NCBI RefSeq assembly: GCF_008831285.2
Contig: NC_045151.1
Location: 2,165,544 to 2,229,543, forward strand
Length of the DNA: 64,000 nt
DNA from: Nymphaea colorata
Lineage: Eukaryota > Streptophyta > Magnoliopsida > Nymphaeales > Nymphaeaceae
Reading direction: 5' to 3'
The notes under the pieces were generated by a model. That model was given only the letters and a program-made list of their open reading frames with translations, was not told the DNA's origin and made no database searches. The number at the start of each line of letters is the position of its first letter. The stretch's first letter is position 1. Positions 11,334 through 21,715 of this stretch are shown here, piece after piece. The position numbers were made by a program, and so were the translations under genes.

Positions 11334-11970
11334 TGTAAATCGCATACCACTTAGGAAAGAGACAAAAACTATACCCCTTAAATTTATATTTAAATCTTAA
11401 ACAAGATGTTAACCTCCTAGTATGTTTATAAACACTAATTTAATGTAGATCACTACTCTTTTTAAGGAAATTGATTTTTTGCTATCAAAGTTTGATGTTA
11501 CAATAGTCATTAATTTTGATTATTAAAAAATATTATTAAAGTAAAAAAAGGCTAATTTAATATATGTTTTTCACAAAATTATTTAAGATTATAGGGTTAG
11601 ATTGCAAAAACAAATGTAATAATTGATTTTAATGGGTCAAGTGTTTGTTATTTTCCTAAGTGGTCTATCTTTTTACTATATATATGTGTGTGTGTGTGTG
11701 CGTGTGTGTGTGTATAGAGAGAAAGTGAGTTGAGTGAATAGTGATACTTGCTATTCAAAACTAGCCACACATAACCAGGGCCAACCATTTAATACACATA
11801 GATGGCTAAGAGAAAAACCTGAAGAAAAATATAAAAGTTAATATTATAAGACGAAAATGTCTTTCACTTTTTTTCTTGTTTTCTTATTATCCATTTATCA
11901 TGTTGGATCGAACTACAATGAAAAAGGTAAAATCGTCATTTAATTATATATATATATATATATATAATGA
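10930..11970. repeat. AT-rich region with two related MITE-like blocks and microsatellites
   Basis: Two blocks, about 11045-11285 and 11745-11945, share an order of words. Each has ctag near its start, an atagatg(g)at/ctaag segment, then agaaaa(a)...ataaaagt and an aatatta...acgaaaatgt/acgatgaacatgt segment. A ttctt-rich stretch and a final catcatgtc/atcatgttg follow before (TA)n. The microsatellites are (TA)n at 11287-11328, (TG)n at 11685-11714 and (AT)n at 11944-11966. No coding sequence is seen. Confidence 0.4.
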
Positions 11971-11999
11971 ACAATGACACCAACCTTTATTTGTTAATG

Positions 12000-12360
12000 G
12001 GATAGCTCACGAGGGGCTCTCATCGGCAGGCCCACTCATCAGGTGGCCCGACTAGATAAGAGTTGGTTTCAGGACCGGCCACAATTCGAAACCAGAACCT
12101 GGGCCTGTTAAAATTTTAAAATATTTTTTAATATAAAATAATACGTATATATTTTTAAATATAAAAGCATACATAAATATATTTTTTAATATAAAAGAAT
12201 ACATAAAACATGTGTACCAAGCCAAATCTGACCCGTTGGAGAATGCATTTTTCAGGCCCAAACTCAAACCCGATGGGAAGAGGTAACTGGTAGCCATTGG
12301 ATAGCCCCGCCTTAGGCTCTCACTGTCTTGTTATTTTTTTATGTTTTTTCTTTAATTTTT
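12000..12360. repeat. GC-rich repeat fragment with AT-rich core
   Basis: GC-rich ends such as ggcccactcatcaggtggcccg and cctgggcctg surround an AT-rich core of atataaaa...catac words. The same composition is found at 48980-49310. It is probably a short dispersed element; no frame of interest is seen. Confidence 0.35.
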
Positions 12361-12459
12361 TCCATCTCCGAGACTCCGAGCCTCCTAGATATCGCGAAGA
12401 GTGGAGGAGAGAGAGTGTGAGATAGAATAGGCGATTTGGGGCTGGCTAGGGTTTTGCAG

Positions 12460-14277
12460 ATGGGCGAGGGCCCTACCCCCCCTCCCCCGTCTGAGCAAAG
12501 GGTGAACGAGGAGGGAGATACATGTTCAAAAATGTTGAGGATGGAGGCAGCAGACAATGAAAGCTACATTGAGGAGCCGATCAAGACATTATCTCAGGTT
12601 ATGGATGGGCATCGCAGTGGTTTTCGCTCTCTGGCGGAAGCTTCAATAATGGTGCACAGAAAAGGGCATTCCAGCCAAGACGAAAGTGACAATGGTAAGG
12701 AGAGGAACCTCCACTGCCATAATGGGGCCAGTAATGTTGATCAAGTGAAAGGAACCTTCAAACAGGCAGCCCAAGCTATGACGAAAACATGGACATCTGT
12801 TGTCAATGGAGAAAGCCAGAAAGAGGTATGCGACATCCCTTCTCTTGAAATAAAAGACATGGATGGCAGAAAGACGTTGTTCATTTCTAATGCAGCCTTC
12901 AAGGCTATGACTCGCCCCTTCGATTTCGCTGCATTGCCACTTTAGCTGGAGGTTTAGGAAGGGGTCAGCTTGACTACCCTTTCATATTCGACACACTCAA
13001 GCGTCAATGGATGCATCTTCCCTCAGTGAAGTTCACCACAGTCGGAAAAGGGAACTTCCTCATCAGAACCCAAACTGAACAAGAACTCCTGGAAATCTTG
13101 AGGCCTGGCACCTGGAAAGTTGGAGGTCGTTTTCTCACAGCTAACAGGTGGTTCCCAGGAATGGAGATGCAAGTAGCAGCATCTTCCAAGGTACGCATAT
13201 GGGTTAGTTTGCCGAACCTGCCTTTGTTCATGTGGAACGAGAGGACCCTTGCTGATATTGCTATGGTGATGGATGCGCGATTAGTAGGGATGAATCACTG
13301 TACTAAACGCATGGACAAACACAACTTTGGTGGAAGTTCTACTAGGTTTCGTTCCAACATCAGAAATACCCCTCACGTTTGAAGATGGGAAGAGGGTAAT
13401 GCAGACCGTGGAATATGAGGAAAGGGTCAAGTTCTGCTCCTTGTGTGGTTCAACCACCCACAATACGTCTGCTTGTGTTTCCAGGAAGGAGGGAAACACC
13501 CAATATGATTGTGAAAAAGAAGGGTGGTCTACAGTTAAAGTGGTTAAAAGACAAGGAAAAAGGTACCAAACGAACATGCCCAACAACAAAGCAAATGAAA
13601 ACAAATTCAACATCCTCGAATCAGAGGATCCAGAAGCACCGTCTAATGCATCTCCTGTGGGGCCGCAGACTACTTCCCCTACAACTCTTGAGACAACACA
13701 AGCTTATCATCAAGCTCTAACTGAAAATCATCGCAACTCCCATCCCACATCGGGAGAGTGTCCAGAGGAGGTAAATCCCCACATTGGGGCCCAAGGCAAC
13801 AATGAAATAAACCAGAATAAACCCAACATTCAGAGCACGATTGCCACCCCGCGAGCGCCTGGAATCAATGCCCAAGCTGATCTAGAGATGCCCCAAATTG
13901 GGGCCCAAAAAGCAATATTTGCTTTTGCTGCTGAGACCAAAAAATCAAGGAAAAGAAGGTCTGGAGGTACTAACAAGCGAACTAAAAACAACCTGGATGG
14001 CCTTGTTTCTAAAAAGAGAGTTCAAGAAGAGCTACAGGATGAAGGGAGCATGGCAGTAGATGTGCAAATGCTTAAGGCTGTTAACGCCACCCCAAGTGAG
14101 GTGATGCCCAAACTTGTGGTCATTGACACAGAGCAGGACATGGCGATTGACCCTGGAGGAGATGCATCCAAGCGGGATGATCAGATTAACAGCGATGGAA
14201 GTCCACCTGGTGAAGGGAAGGGCAAGGAAACCTTGCATGTGGAGGCAGCAGAACCCAATCATCATGAAAGTCTGTAG
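12460..14277 (+). pseudogene. LINE ORF1 protein (DUF4283-like, zinc knuckle), two frameshifts
   Basis: The ATG at 12460 begins MGEGPTPPPPSEQ, a typical acidic, proline-rich start of plant LINE ORF1. The first frame runs to about 12945. The conserved domain then continues in another frame (LKRQWMHLPSVKF, NFLIRTQTEQELLEIL, WFPGMEMQV, VRIWVSLPNLPL; about 12950-13340). It returns to the first frame near 13327 with LLGFVPTSEIPLTFEDGKR. A CX2CX4HX4C knuckle (CSLCGSTTHNTSAC) lies at about 13435-13476. The rest is a low-complexity basic tail ending in TAG at 14275-14277. The protein of intact relatives binds element RNA. The two shifts compensate each other, so the ends are in the same frame. Confidence 0.88.
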
Positions 14278-17200
14278 CTGGAACATAAGGGAACTGGCAG
14301 GCAGGGCGTCTAATCGGGAACTTCGATCCACCCTCGCTAGGTATAACCCTGAAATTTTCTTCATAATTGATCCTAAATTATCTTTAGTAGGTGTTAGAAA
14401 ACTGCAACTTATGCTTCCAATGTATAGTATTGTTTCCAACTTAGCTCATTACGATGACTGGGCCTGGATTCTAGTTATTTGGAATCATGATGTATGGTTC
14501 ACGTCTCCTTGTCTCCTACGTGGATATCATGCATTTTCAAGGACAAGAACACTGGAATACTCTTTTCTGCAATTGGGGTGTATCTAGATACTGATTTCAG
14601 GCATAGAAAGTGGCAATTACTTGACTTGCAGCAAATTATCATGTCCTCTGAGGAGCCTCTCGTCTGTCTTGGAGATTTCAATGGTGTTAGTGGGGCTGTC
14701 GAGAAATCTGGCAACCCTCCTGCTCAGTTGGTTTGTATGGCCTTTGCAAATTTTATCAATAGCTGCAACCTAACAGAAATTTCTAACCCCGACATCAAGT
14801 ATACTTGGACTAACAACCGTATGGGCCTTGCCAATGTTATGAGCAAGATTGACCACTGCTTTGTCTCGCCTGCTTGGATCGAGCTCATGTTTAACTGCAA
14901 TGACCTCATGATTGTCCCTCGCACTTGCTCTGATCATAATCTGATTATTCTCAATGCTTATCATCGCAGAATTGGGGCTAGTGGTAGACCTTGCTTTAGA
15001 TTCTATAACTTTTGGATGGAAGAAATTGAATGTCAGAACATCATTAAGGACTGCTGGCGTCAGTCAAATCAGGGCTGTCCACTTATCAAGATTTTAAAGA
15101 AACTTGAGTTAGTCCAAACCACAGTGTCCTTTTGGGCGAAGAGGCATGGGAGAGGCTTTGAAACTAAGATCAACGATCTCAAAAATGACATGTTGCGGGT
15201 GCAAATTGAGGTGGAGAATGGCAATCTGAATGCTACACAGAAGGAAACTGAATACCGAGAGCAACTAAGCCATATTCTTCTAATGGAAGAGATCTATTGG
15301 AGACAAAAGAGCAGAATTAAATGGCTCAAAGATGGTGATGCCAATACCAAGTTTTTCCATGAGTCAGTCAAGAGCAAAAGACGCAGAAATAAAAGTAATG
15401 CAATCACAGTGGATGGACAAAAACTTGAAGAGGAGGAAGACATCCACAAGGCCTTTCATGATCACTTAAGCCACCTACTGAGTAGAGGCAATGAAAGAGG
15501 GCGTTCGTCTTGCAAGATGCGGGAAGTGATAACAGTCACTACAGCAGAAAATGTCAGCTTATTAGCCCCTATCTCTAAAGAGGAAATCATTTGGGCGATT
15601 AAGGGTGCCGACCCTGACTCTGCGCCTGGCCCTGATGGTTTCCCAAACAAGTTCTACATTCAAAACTGGGATATTGTTAAAGAAGACATCCAAGCTTATA
15701 TAAGAGATTTTTTTGCTCATGGTAGGCTGGTTCGCAAGGTCAACCGTACACATATCGTCGTCATTCCTAAGATTCCAGGTGATCATAATATTGAGAATTT
15801 TAGGCCCATCTCGCTCTGCAACAGCACCACCAAATTTTTGAGTCTTATCATGGTCAGGAGAATGAGACCTATCTTATGTCGTATTATTGATGTGAACCAA
15901 AATGCCTTCTTAGCAGGGAGATGCATCCAAGACAGTATTTTGTTAGCTCAGGAACTGATCCACTCTATGGAAGCTAGGAAGAGCAAGTCACTTTGCATGA
16001 AAATTGACTTCAGCAAGGCCTACGACAGAGTGTCTTGGGAGTTCTTGGAGAATGTCATGCAAGTGTTGGGCTTTGACGCCATTTGGATACAAAAAGTGAT
16101 GACTTTGGTTAGAACTGTCAGTATGACAGTAGTCCTGAATGGCAAGGAAGGAAATTGGTTTTTTCCTCAAAGGGGTTTAAGACAGGGTGACCCTTTGTCT
16201 CCGTACCTTTTCCTCATTATTGCTGAGATGTTCACGAGAAGCCTGAAGCATGTCATTAACAATAAGCAAGTTAAACTGCCCACGATAGGTAAACACAGGT
16301 CAGGCATTGATTCTCTGTTTTATGCTGATGACTTGATCATGTTCGCAGCCTATCACATGAAGTCATTGAAGACCATCAAGGGTATCCTTCAAGAACTGGA
16401 AAACTGCTCAGGGCTCAAAGTCAACAAAGATAAAAGCACTATCATTGGGATCAACACCAGCCCGGTAGAGCTTAGCAAGGCTGCTCGAATTATGGAGTGA
16501 CAAGATGGGCAACTCCCCTTTAAATATCTTGGAGTACCTCTTCAAAACAAACGGTTGGTAGAAAATCAATGTTCTGGATTGTTGCTTAAAATTGATCAGA
16601 AATTGGGCAGCTGGAAGAACAAATTGCTGTCTTATGCAGGCAGAATTTGCTTAATCAGGTATGTCTTATCCACTATCTCCTCTTACACAGGCATGGTATA
16701 TAAACCGCCTCTTAAATTTATGCAAAAAGTCGAAAGCCTGTGTGCTAACTTCCTCTGGGGTAGCAATAATAACATAAACAAAACACATTTGGTTAAATGA
16801 GATCAACTTTGCTTACCGAAGAGCGAAGGAGGAGTTGGCATGAGAAGGATCAAGGACACTAATACAGCAAATCTTGCCTATTTAGCCTGTAGAGCGCTTA
16901 GCACCAACAACATTTGGGCAGTTTATGTTAGAAAGAAATACCTCAAGGAACATGGTTTGTGGCATGCTATGTCTTTCACTAAAAGTTCTATCATTTGGAA
17001 AGATATAGTTAAATCTTGAAAGCAAATCAAGGACAAAGTCTGCTGGCAAATTAAAGATGGCACAAGAGCCAAATTTTGGATTGACAGTTGGACAGGGAGG
17101 CCCCTAGCAACAGTGATTGATGTTAATGACCCAATTCTTGAGGTTATCAATACTAGAATCACTGTTAGAGAGGTTATGTATGGCCCTAATCAAGCGCTGC

Positions 17201-18158
17201 GTGATACTGTGAACAGATGGAGGCCTGATATTGCGACACTCGCCATGGTGGATAATCAGGGTCTGGGCTAATCAGCACTCCTGCCCAATCAATCGGAAAC
17301 AGACTTGGGAGGCCATCAGGCTGCATAAGGAAACTGAAAAGTGGCGACAGTATATATGGGTTAAACATGGTAATGACCACTTGGACAGTCTACATTGGAT
17401 GTTATGGCAGAACCATGACTGAAAACAGACTCAAAAAACTAGGGATGCAGTTGGCCTCTAGGTGTGTTCTATGCCAAAACCATGAGGAGGATGAAAGCCA
17501 CTTATTTTTTGGATGTCCGAAGTCGAAAATTTTATGGCAATTCATTGCAGCCAAATTCAATCAAAAGATTTCTTGCCAAAAACTGTGGAAGGGCATATGG
17601 AAAATAACTTTCCACATGGCCATATGGTTCCTATGGCAGTTGAGGAACAAGGTTAAACATGAACAGGAACATATAGTTGGTGACTACTGCTCTATATTTT
17701 GGGAATATTGCAGAGAACAATACAAAAAAGTTAATCGTAATAGAATGGACAGTCAAAAAGTGGGAATCTGGCTACGCCAAGGCATAATGGCAGCAGATTG
17801 GAGCCTCCAAGAAGGAGTTAGTTATAACATCCACATCGCATCTTGGCATGGTGAAAGTTTGAACCGTACTGCAGGACTGATTAGATGTTACAATGGAGAA
17901 TACATGTTTGGAGTCTGTTCTTGGTCGAAAGAAGGGCGAGCATTCTCTGAGAACTGGATCTTGAACAAATGTCTAGAGAAGATCAATACTTTTAAGCATC
18001 TCATTGTTGTACAAGCCAACAATGAGGCTTGAAAAGATAAGCTAGACAAAGTCATCAAAGGCACCACAGACAGGGCAAGACATCTTTTGCACGTGCAGAG
18101 GCAGGCTTATCAGCAAATTGAAGTTGGCGTACCATCAGCCTTCAGTGAAAGTATGTAG
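14264..18158 (+). pseudogene. LINE ORF2 (endonuclease, reverse transcriptase, zf-RVT), inactivated
   Basis: ORF2 opens at an ATG (14264) that overlaps the end of ORF1 by 14 bases; it reads MKVCSWNIREL, the exonuclease-endonuclease-phosphatase start. A frameshift near 14500-14580 leads into the long frame 14494-16500. This carries CLGDFNGV, SKIDHCFVS and SDHNLI of the nuclease, then SAPGPDGFPNKFY, KIDFSKAYDRVSWEFL, RGLRQGDPLSPYLFL and the catalytic FYADDLIMF of reverse transcriptase. In-frame TGA codons occur at 16498, 16798, 17017 and 18030. Frameshifts near 17265 and 17410 lead to the zinc-finger block CVLCQNHEEDESHLFFGC. The expected natural stop is TAG at 18156-18158. The copy cannot make a full ORF2 protein. 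Confidence 0.93.
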
Positions 18159-18374
18159 TATGTTGTGTTTGTGTTCCGGTAATAGAGAATATAAAGAATG
18201 CTTTATCGGACAAGTTGGCTGGGATCCCAGTCAACTTTCTTTTTGGTAATGTAATGAGGATCATCCTCACAAGAGGATCTCTCTTTTTTTTTTTTTTTTT
18301 TTTTTTTTTTGTATATATCCCTACTTTTTGTTAATAAAATGGATGAGGGCCTATCCCTCAGCAGGTTTTCACCG
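18159..18374 (+). other. LINE 3' UTR with hairpins, poly(T) run and AATAAA
   Basis: It contains an imperfect hairpin (agttggctggga / tcccagtcaact, about 18211-18235) and a second short one (gatcatcctcacaagaggatc, near 18259). A run of about 28 T bases lies near 18283-18310, an aataaa at 18333-18338, and a small stem tgaggg / ccctca at about 18344-18360. The 17-bp target duplication follows directly. Confidence 0.7.
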
Positions 18375-18391
18375 GAGACTCCGAGCCTCCT

Positions 18392-19277
18392 CCCTTACGT
18401 GTCTCCTCTTTTTCTCTCCCTCCCTCCCACCATAACGCCAAGACCACAGGGGCAACCGTCGGCAGCATCATTCAATGCCAGCAGGCTTGTGATTTCCCAA
18501 CAAAAGACCAATCATGGGCAGGGATGAAGGAAAGAGGGAGAAGGGAGAGTCGATGGGTGGATTGTTCCACCCATCTTAGGGAGAACAATCGAGGGAAAGA
18601 GCGAATTGGGAAAGAGAGTGAGGCGGCCATCAGCATCCTTCTTCGATGCCGGCAGTCCACTGGACCTCTGTTGGGATGGCGGAGCAGGCCCGCCGCCATC
18701 GGAGAAGGGCACCAGCAGCCACCTCTGTTGGATGAAGTTGGAGAGTGAGGGATGGGTGAGAGAGAAATGAAAAAAATTAAAAATAAAAATTTGGGACAGC
18801 ATTAAGGTCGTCCGATCTGTTCATTTGATAAATAAATGTTACGAGTTATGATTATATATATATATATATATATATATTCTCGTCAAATAGAGTCGTAACG
18901 TTGTATCGACACAGTTGTAAATTTTGATGATAAAAGGGAAGAAGAAGACTTTGGCTCTCGCACGTAAGATGAATAGTCTCGCTCACCTGAAAAGGAGATT
19001 ATCAAGAAAGTAAAGAAGATTATCATGAAAGGTTTGTGTTCTAACTAAATATTTGGAGGCAGTAGTAGATACCAGCGAGCGGGGACAGAACGATAACGAT
19101 AAAGTTGGTATCATTTAGATTCATTTCTACTGCAACTCGGCAACAGATGTTTAATTGAACAATTAAAGCAGCTTTGAGCTTCAAAAAAAAAAAAACACGG
19201 CTCCCACATTGCATCAATCATGTAAGAATGTGGTGGCCATCACAGAGGAGCAAAAAGAGGAGGCCGCCGGACGTCCG
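18392..19277. other. Intergenic, GC-rich then AT-rich, no gene recognised
   Basis: 18395-18750 is GC-rich with ggcagcat, tgccggcag and gccgccatcgg words and open frames on both strands, but no family signature. It may be old TE sequence. A (TA)n tract lies at 18855-18878. The part next to 19278 should contain the 3' UTR of the elongase gene, which runs leftward. Confidence 0.4.
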
Positions 19278-20093
19278 TCAGTGTTGCTTCTTGTTACCAT
19301 GACGGGAACGGCCGCGGTAGTTCTTGGAGTGGAAATTGAAGAAGAGAATCAGCAGGGAGACATTGAAGACGGCATTGAATCCCCAAGCCTTCATACCGCA
19401 GCAGCCCATTCCGCCGCCGGAGAAGTGCTCCCACAAGAGGACGGTGGAGACGGCGATGCTGAAGAGGAACTGAAGGATCTGGCAATCGGTGACCATCCTC
19501 TTCCACTTCGGGGCATGGCCGACGCTGCAGCAGAGATAGTAAGTGTACATAAGCGTGTGGACGGAGGCATTGGTGACAAGGGCGATGACCAGGAGGGACT
19601 GAACGTGCTGCAGCCACAGGTAGCACATCACCACCACGACGGCGTGGTGGTAGACGTGCAGGAATGTCAGTGGCTTCTTCTTGAGCAGGATGAAGACGGT
19701 GTCGGAGAACTCGAAGATCTTGGAGAGGTAGAAGACGTAGCACCAGAAGAAGACGGGGCCGGTGGGTTCAGTGCCCGGAGGGAAGCAGAAGAGCCAGTTG
19801 ATGTTGGGCATCTGCCTGGAGGCGGAAAGGGAGCAGCCGACGGCCATGACGAGGGAGAGAAGGAGGAGAAAGAGGTTGTGGAGCCCTGTCACCAGGCGGA
19901 GGCTCCCGACCGGCTCCCTGTTGCGCATGAAGAGCCATAGGCAGAGGACGGTGGAGACGTAGGTGGCGACGGCGGAGAAGAGGAAGGAAGGGGCAGATCC
20001 GAATGTCTGGTGCTGAATCCAATGGAAGCCCTTTACGGTGGGGTGTTGAGTCAGCCACCAATCCAACCACCGGAAGAGCTCGCCGGCGACCAT
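19278..20093 (-). CDS. ELO-family (GNS1/SUR4-type) very-long-chain fatty-acid elongase-like protein
   Basis: Single-exon gene of 271 codons starting at MVAGELF; the frame extends upstream only through non-ATG codons. Family marks are all present: KIFEFSDT at residues 125-132, the histidine box HVYHH at 146-150, and NASVHTLMYTYY at 175-186. About six to seven hydrophobic segments are visible (for example 35-55, 71-90, 113-124, 151-172, 205-221, 240-254). ELO proteins are ER-membrane condensing enzymes that add two carbons from malonyl-CoA to long acyl-CoAs. Plants hold a few such genes beside their unrelated KCS enzymes, and their substrates are less well defined. The C-terminus ends KKQH, matching the KKxx ER-retrieval signal. 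No frame damage is seen. Family membership is firm; the substrate is not predictable. Confidence 0.95.
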   Translation of the reverse strand: MVAGELFRWLDWWLTQHPTVKGFHWIQHQTFGSAPSFLFSAVATYVSTVLCLWLFMRNREPVGSLRLVTGLHNLFLLLLSLVMAVGCSLSASRQMPNINWLFCFPPGTEPTGPVFFWCYVFYLSKIFEFSDTVFILLKKKPLTFLHVYHHAVVVVMCYLWLQHVQSLLVIALVTNASVHTLMYTYYLCCSVGHAPKWKRMVTDCQILQFLFSIAVSTVLLWEHFSGGGMGCCGMKAWGFNAVFNVSLLILFFNFHSKNYRGRSRHGNKKQH

Positions 20094-20470
20094 GGACTTC
20101 TTTTTCTCGTTCTCTCTCACAAGTTATGCCTTCTTTTCACTTCCTTCCCGTGCCGGCTCTTCCCTTTTCCTCTGTTCTGGTTTCAGGAAGTGGATGAGAG
20201 AGATGACAGCAGCATCCTCCAGAGCCGTTCATCTATGAGATGAACCGCATCCATAACATCCTTGAATGGCGGATGTAGATAATTTCCAGCCATTCATTTT
20301 GATGACCTTTTGAACTCCTTGCCGCTTCAGCCATGAGAGGAGAAAAGTCAGTTATTAAAGGAGGAGTGTTTTTTTTTGGAGTGAGTCACATGTTATTGCC
20401 ACCAGCCTAAGTTCTTTTTTCTTTCTCTTTTTCTCTTTGCTTTTTTTCATCTTTTACCTAAAATTTGATG
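20094..20470 (-). promoter_or_regulatory. Presumed 5' UTR and promoter of the ELO-like gene
   Basis: This is the upstream side of the minus-strand elongase gene. The proximal part is CT/GA-rich, consistent with a plant leader. A weak AT-rich tttaataa occurs near 20350 on the minus strand, but I do not see a convincing TATA box. Confidence 0.3.
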
Positions 20471-20975
20471 CACACGACGGTAAAATTTTTAAGAAAAAAA
20501 TTAATGTAAAAAAAATCGAACTAGAGACGTCCGACTTTTTGGTTTGGGAATTTTTTCTAAATTCAATGAAAAATACAAGGTAAAATTTCGTGTGTTTGAC
20601 AAAGGAGAAAAAAAATTCTCATGATGCACGATTTCTTTCTTCTGCATACTTCTTTAAAGTAAGTTCCCGTTACGTTTAACTTTAACTTGTATATTGGTGC
20701 TTCTCTTTTATAATAGAAATGACTAATGTCACACACGACAATAAAATTTTTAAGAAAAAATTCTTGTGCAAAAAAAAACGAACCTAAAGAGGTCCCATTT
20801 TTTGGTGGGAAAATTTTTTCCCAATTCAATGAAAAACACAGAGTAAAATTTCTTGTGTTTAACAAAGTAGAAAAAAACTGTACAAGCGGGTAAAACTTTC
20901 ATGATACTAAGTCTTTTTCTTGTACTTTAAATGAAAACCTTTATATTGGTGCTTCTTTTTTATAACAGACGGACA
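20471..20975. repeat. Tandem direct duplication, two units of about 250-260 bp
   Basis: Unit 1 (20471-20731) and unit 2 (20732-20975) share, in order, cacacgac..taaaatttttaag, ggtaaaatttc/gagtaaaatttc, gtgttt..acaaag and tatattggtgcttct. They differ by many substitutions and short indels, so the duplication is old. Confidence 0.8.
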
Positions 20976-21658
20976 TGACAGTTAGAATCAATCTACCAAC
21001 TTTTGTCCAAACTGTTTCACCAAACCCCACAAAAATAAATAGAAGAAGCCTTATGTACTGCTTAACAAAAAGCCCAAACCTCCCGCATTTTTTTGTCCCT
21101 AAATACGATAGGGATTTTGTCTTAATTTGTCTTGATATTTTGTTTTTAAATATTACAAGCGTAAAGTTAGGAACAGTCCCAAGCGAAATTAGTTTTCTTA
21201 TTAACATTTTTTTTTAAATTAAGCAACTACAATACAAGTTACAACCTTTCTTCATCTATAGAATAGTTGCAAAAAATTGAAATTGCTTACTTAATTGACT
21301 AAACAAATGGTTAGAACATCTAGACTTTATATACTTTGAATTGGACTGTCAAAGCCTATTTTTCACTTTTCTTTTTCCGGCCTTTCGTTTTTCTTTCACA
21401 TCCATCCAGTCCACCTCATAAGAAAGAAACTTCCAACTTTAGTTTTTCCGCTTTGATCTTTTACTTTTTTTCTTTCAACACCATCATTTTATGAGATTTC
21501 AAAATTTCTTTCGTGTTATATATATATATATATATACGATTTTTTATTTTTGTGTTATTAAAGTTGTAAAAAATGCATTAATGAGAACAATTACTTGAAC
21601 AGAGTTTTTAGCAATAGAATACATCTTTCCAACAGTTTTTAATAATACAAAATAAATA

Positions 21659-21715
21659 ATATATATCTTGCCATAAAAGTAGTTTACATATATATATCTT
21701 GCCATAAAAGTAGTT
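21659..21715. repeat. Short tandem repeat, period 31
   Basis: atatatcttgccataaaagtagtt occurs twice in direct succession, separated by a few TA-rich bases. Confidence 0.85.

Larger units (their letters stand above)
12387..18374 (+). mobile_element. Full-length L1-type LINE (non-LTR retrotransposon)
   Basis: The element has a short GA-rich 5' leader, ORF1 with a DUF4283-like region and zinc knuckle, and ORF2 with apurinic endonuclease, reverse transcriptase and a zf-RVT region. A structured 3' UTR follows. It is flanked by a 17-bp direct repeat gagactccgagcctcct at 12370-12386 and 18375-18391. That repeat is the expected target-site duplication of target-primed reverse transcription and shows that the 5' end is complete. 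Frameshifts and TGA stops in both frames make it inactive. No poly(A) tail separates the 3' UTR from the duplication. The inserted length is about 5.99 kb. Confidence 0.93.

Noticed and set aside
19209-19940. 243-residue plus-strand open frame over the elongase gene
   Set aside because: It is the antisense shadow of the ELO-like coding sequence; its composition is acidic low-complexity with no domain.
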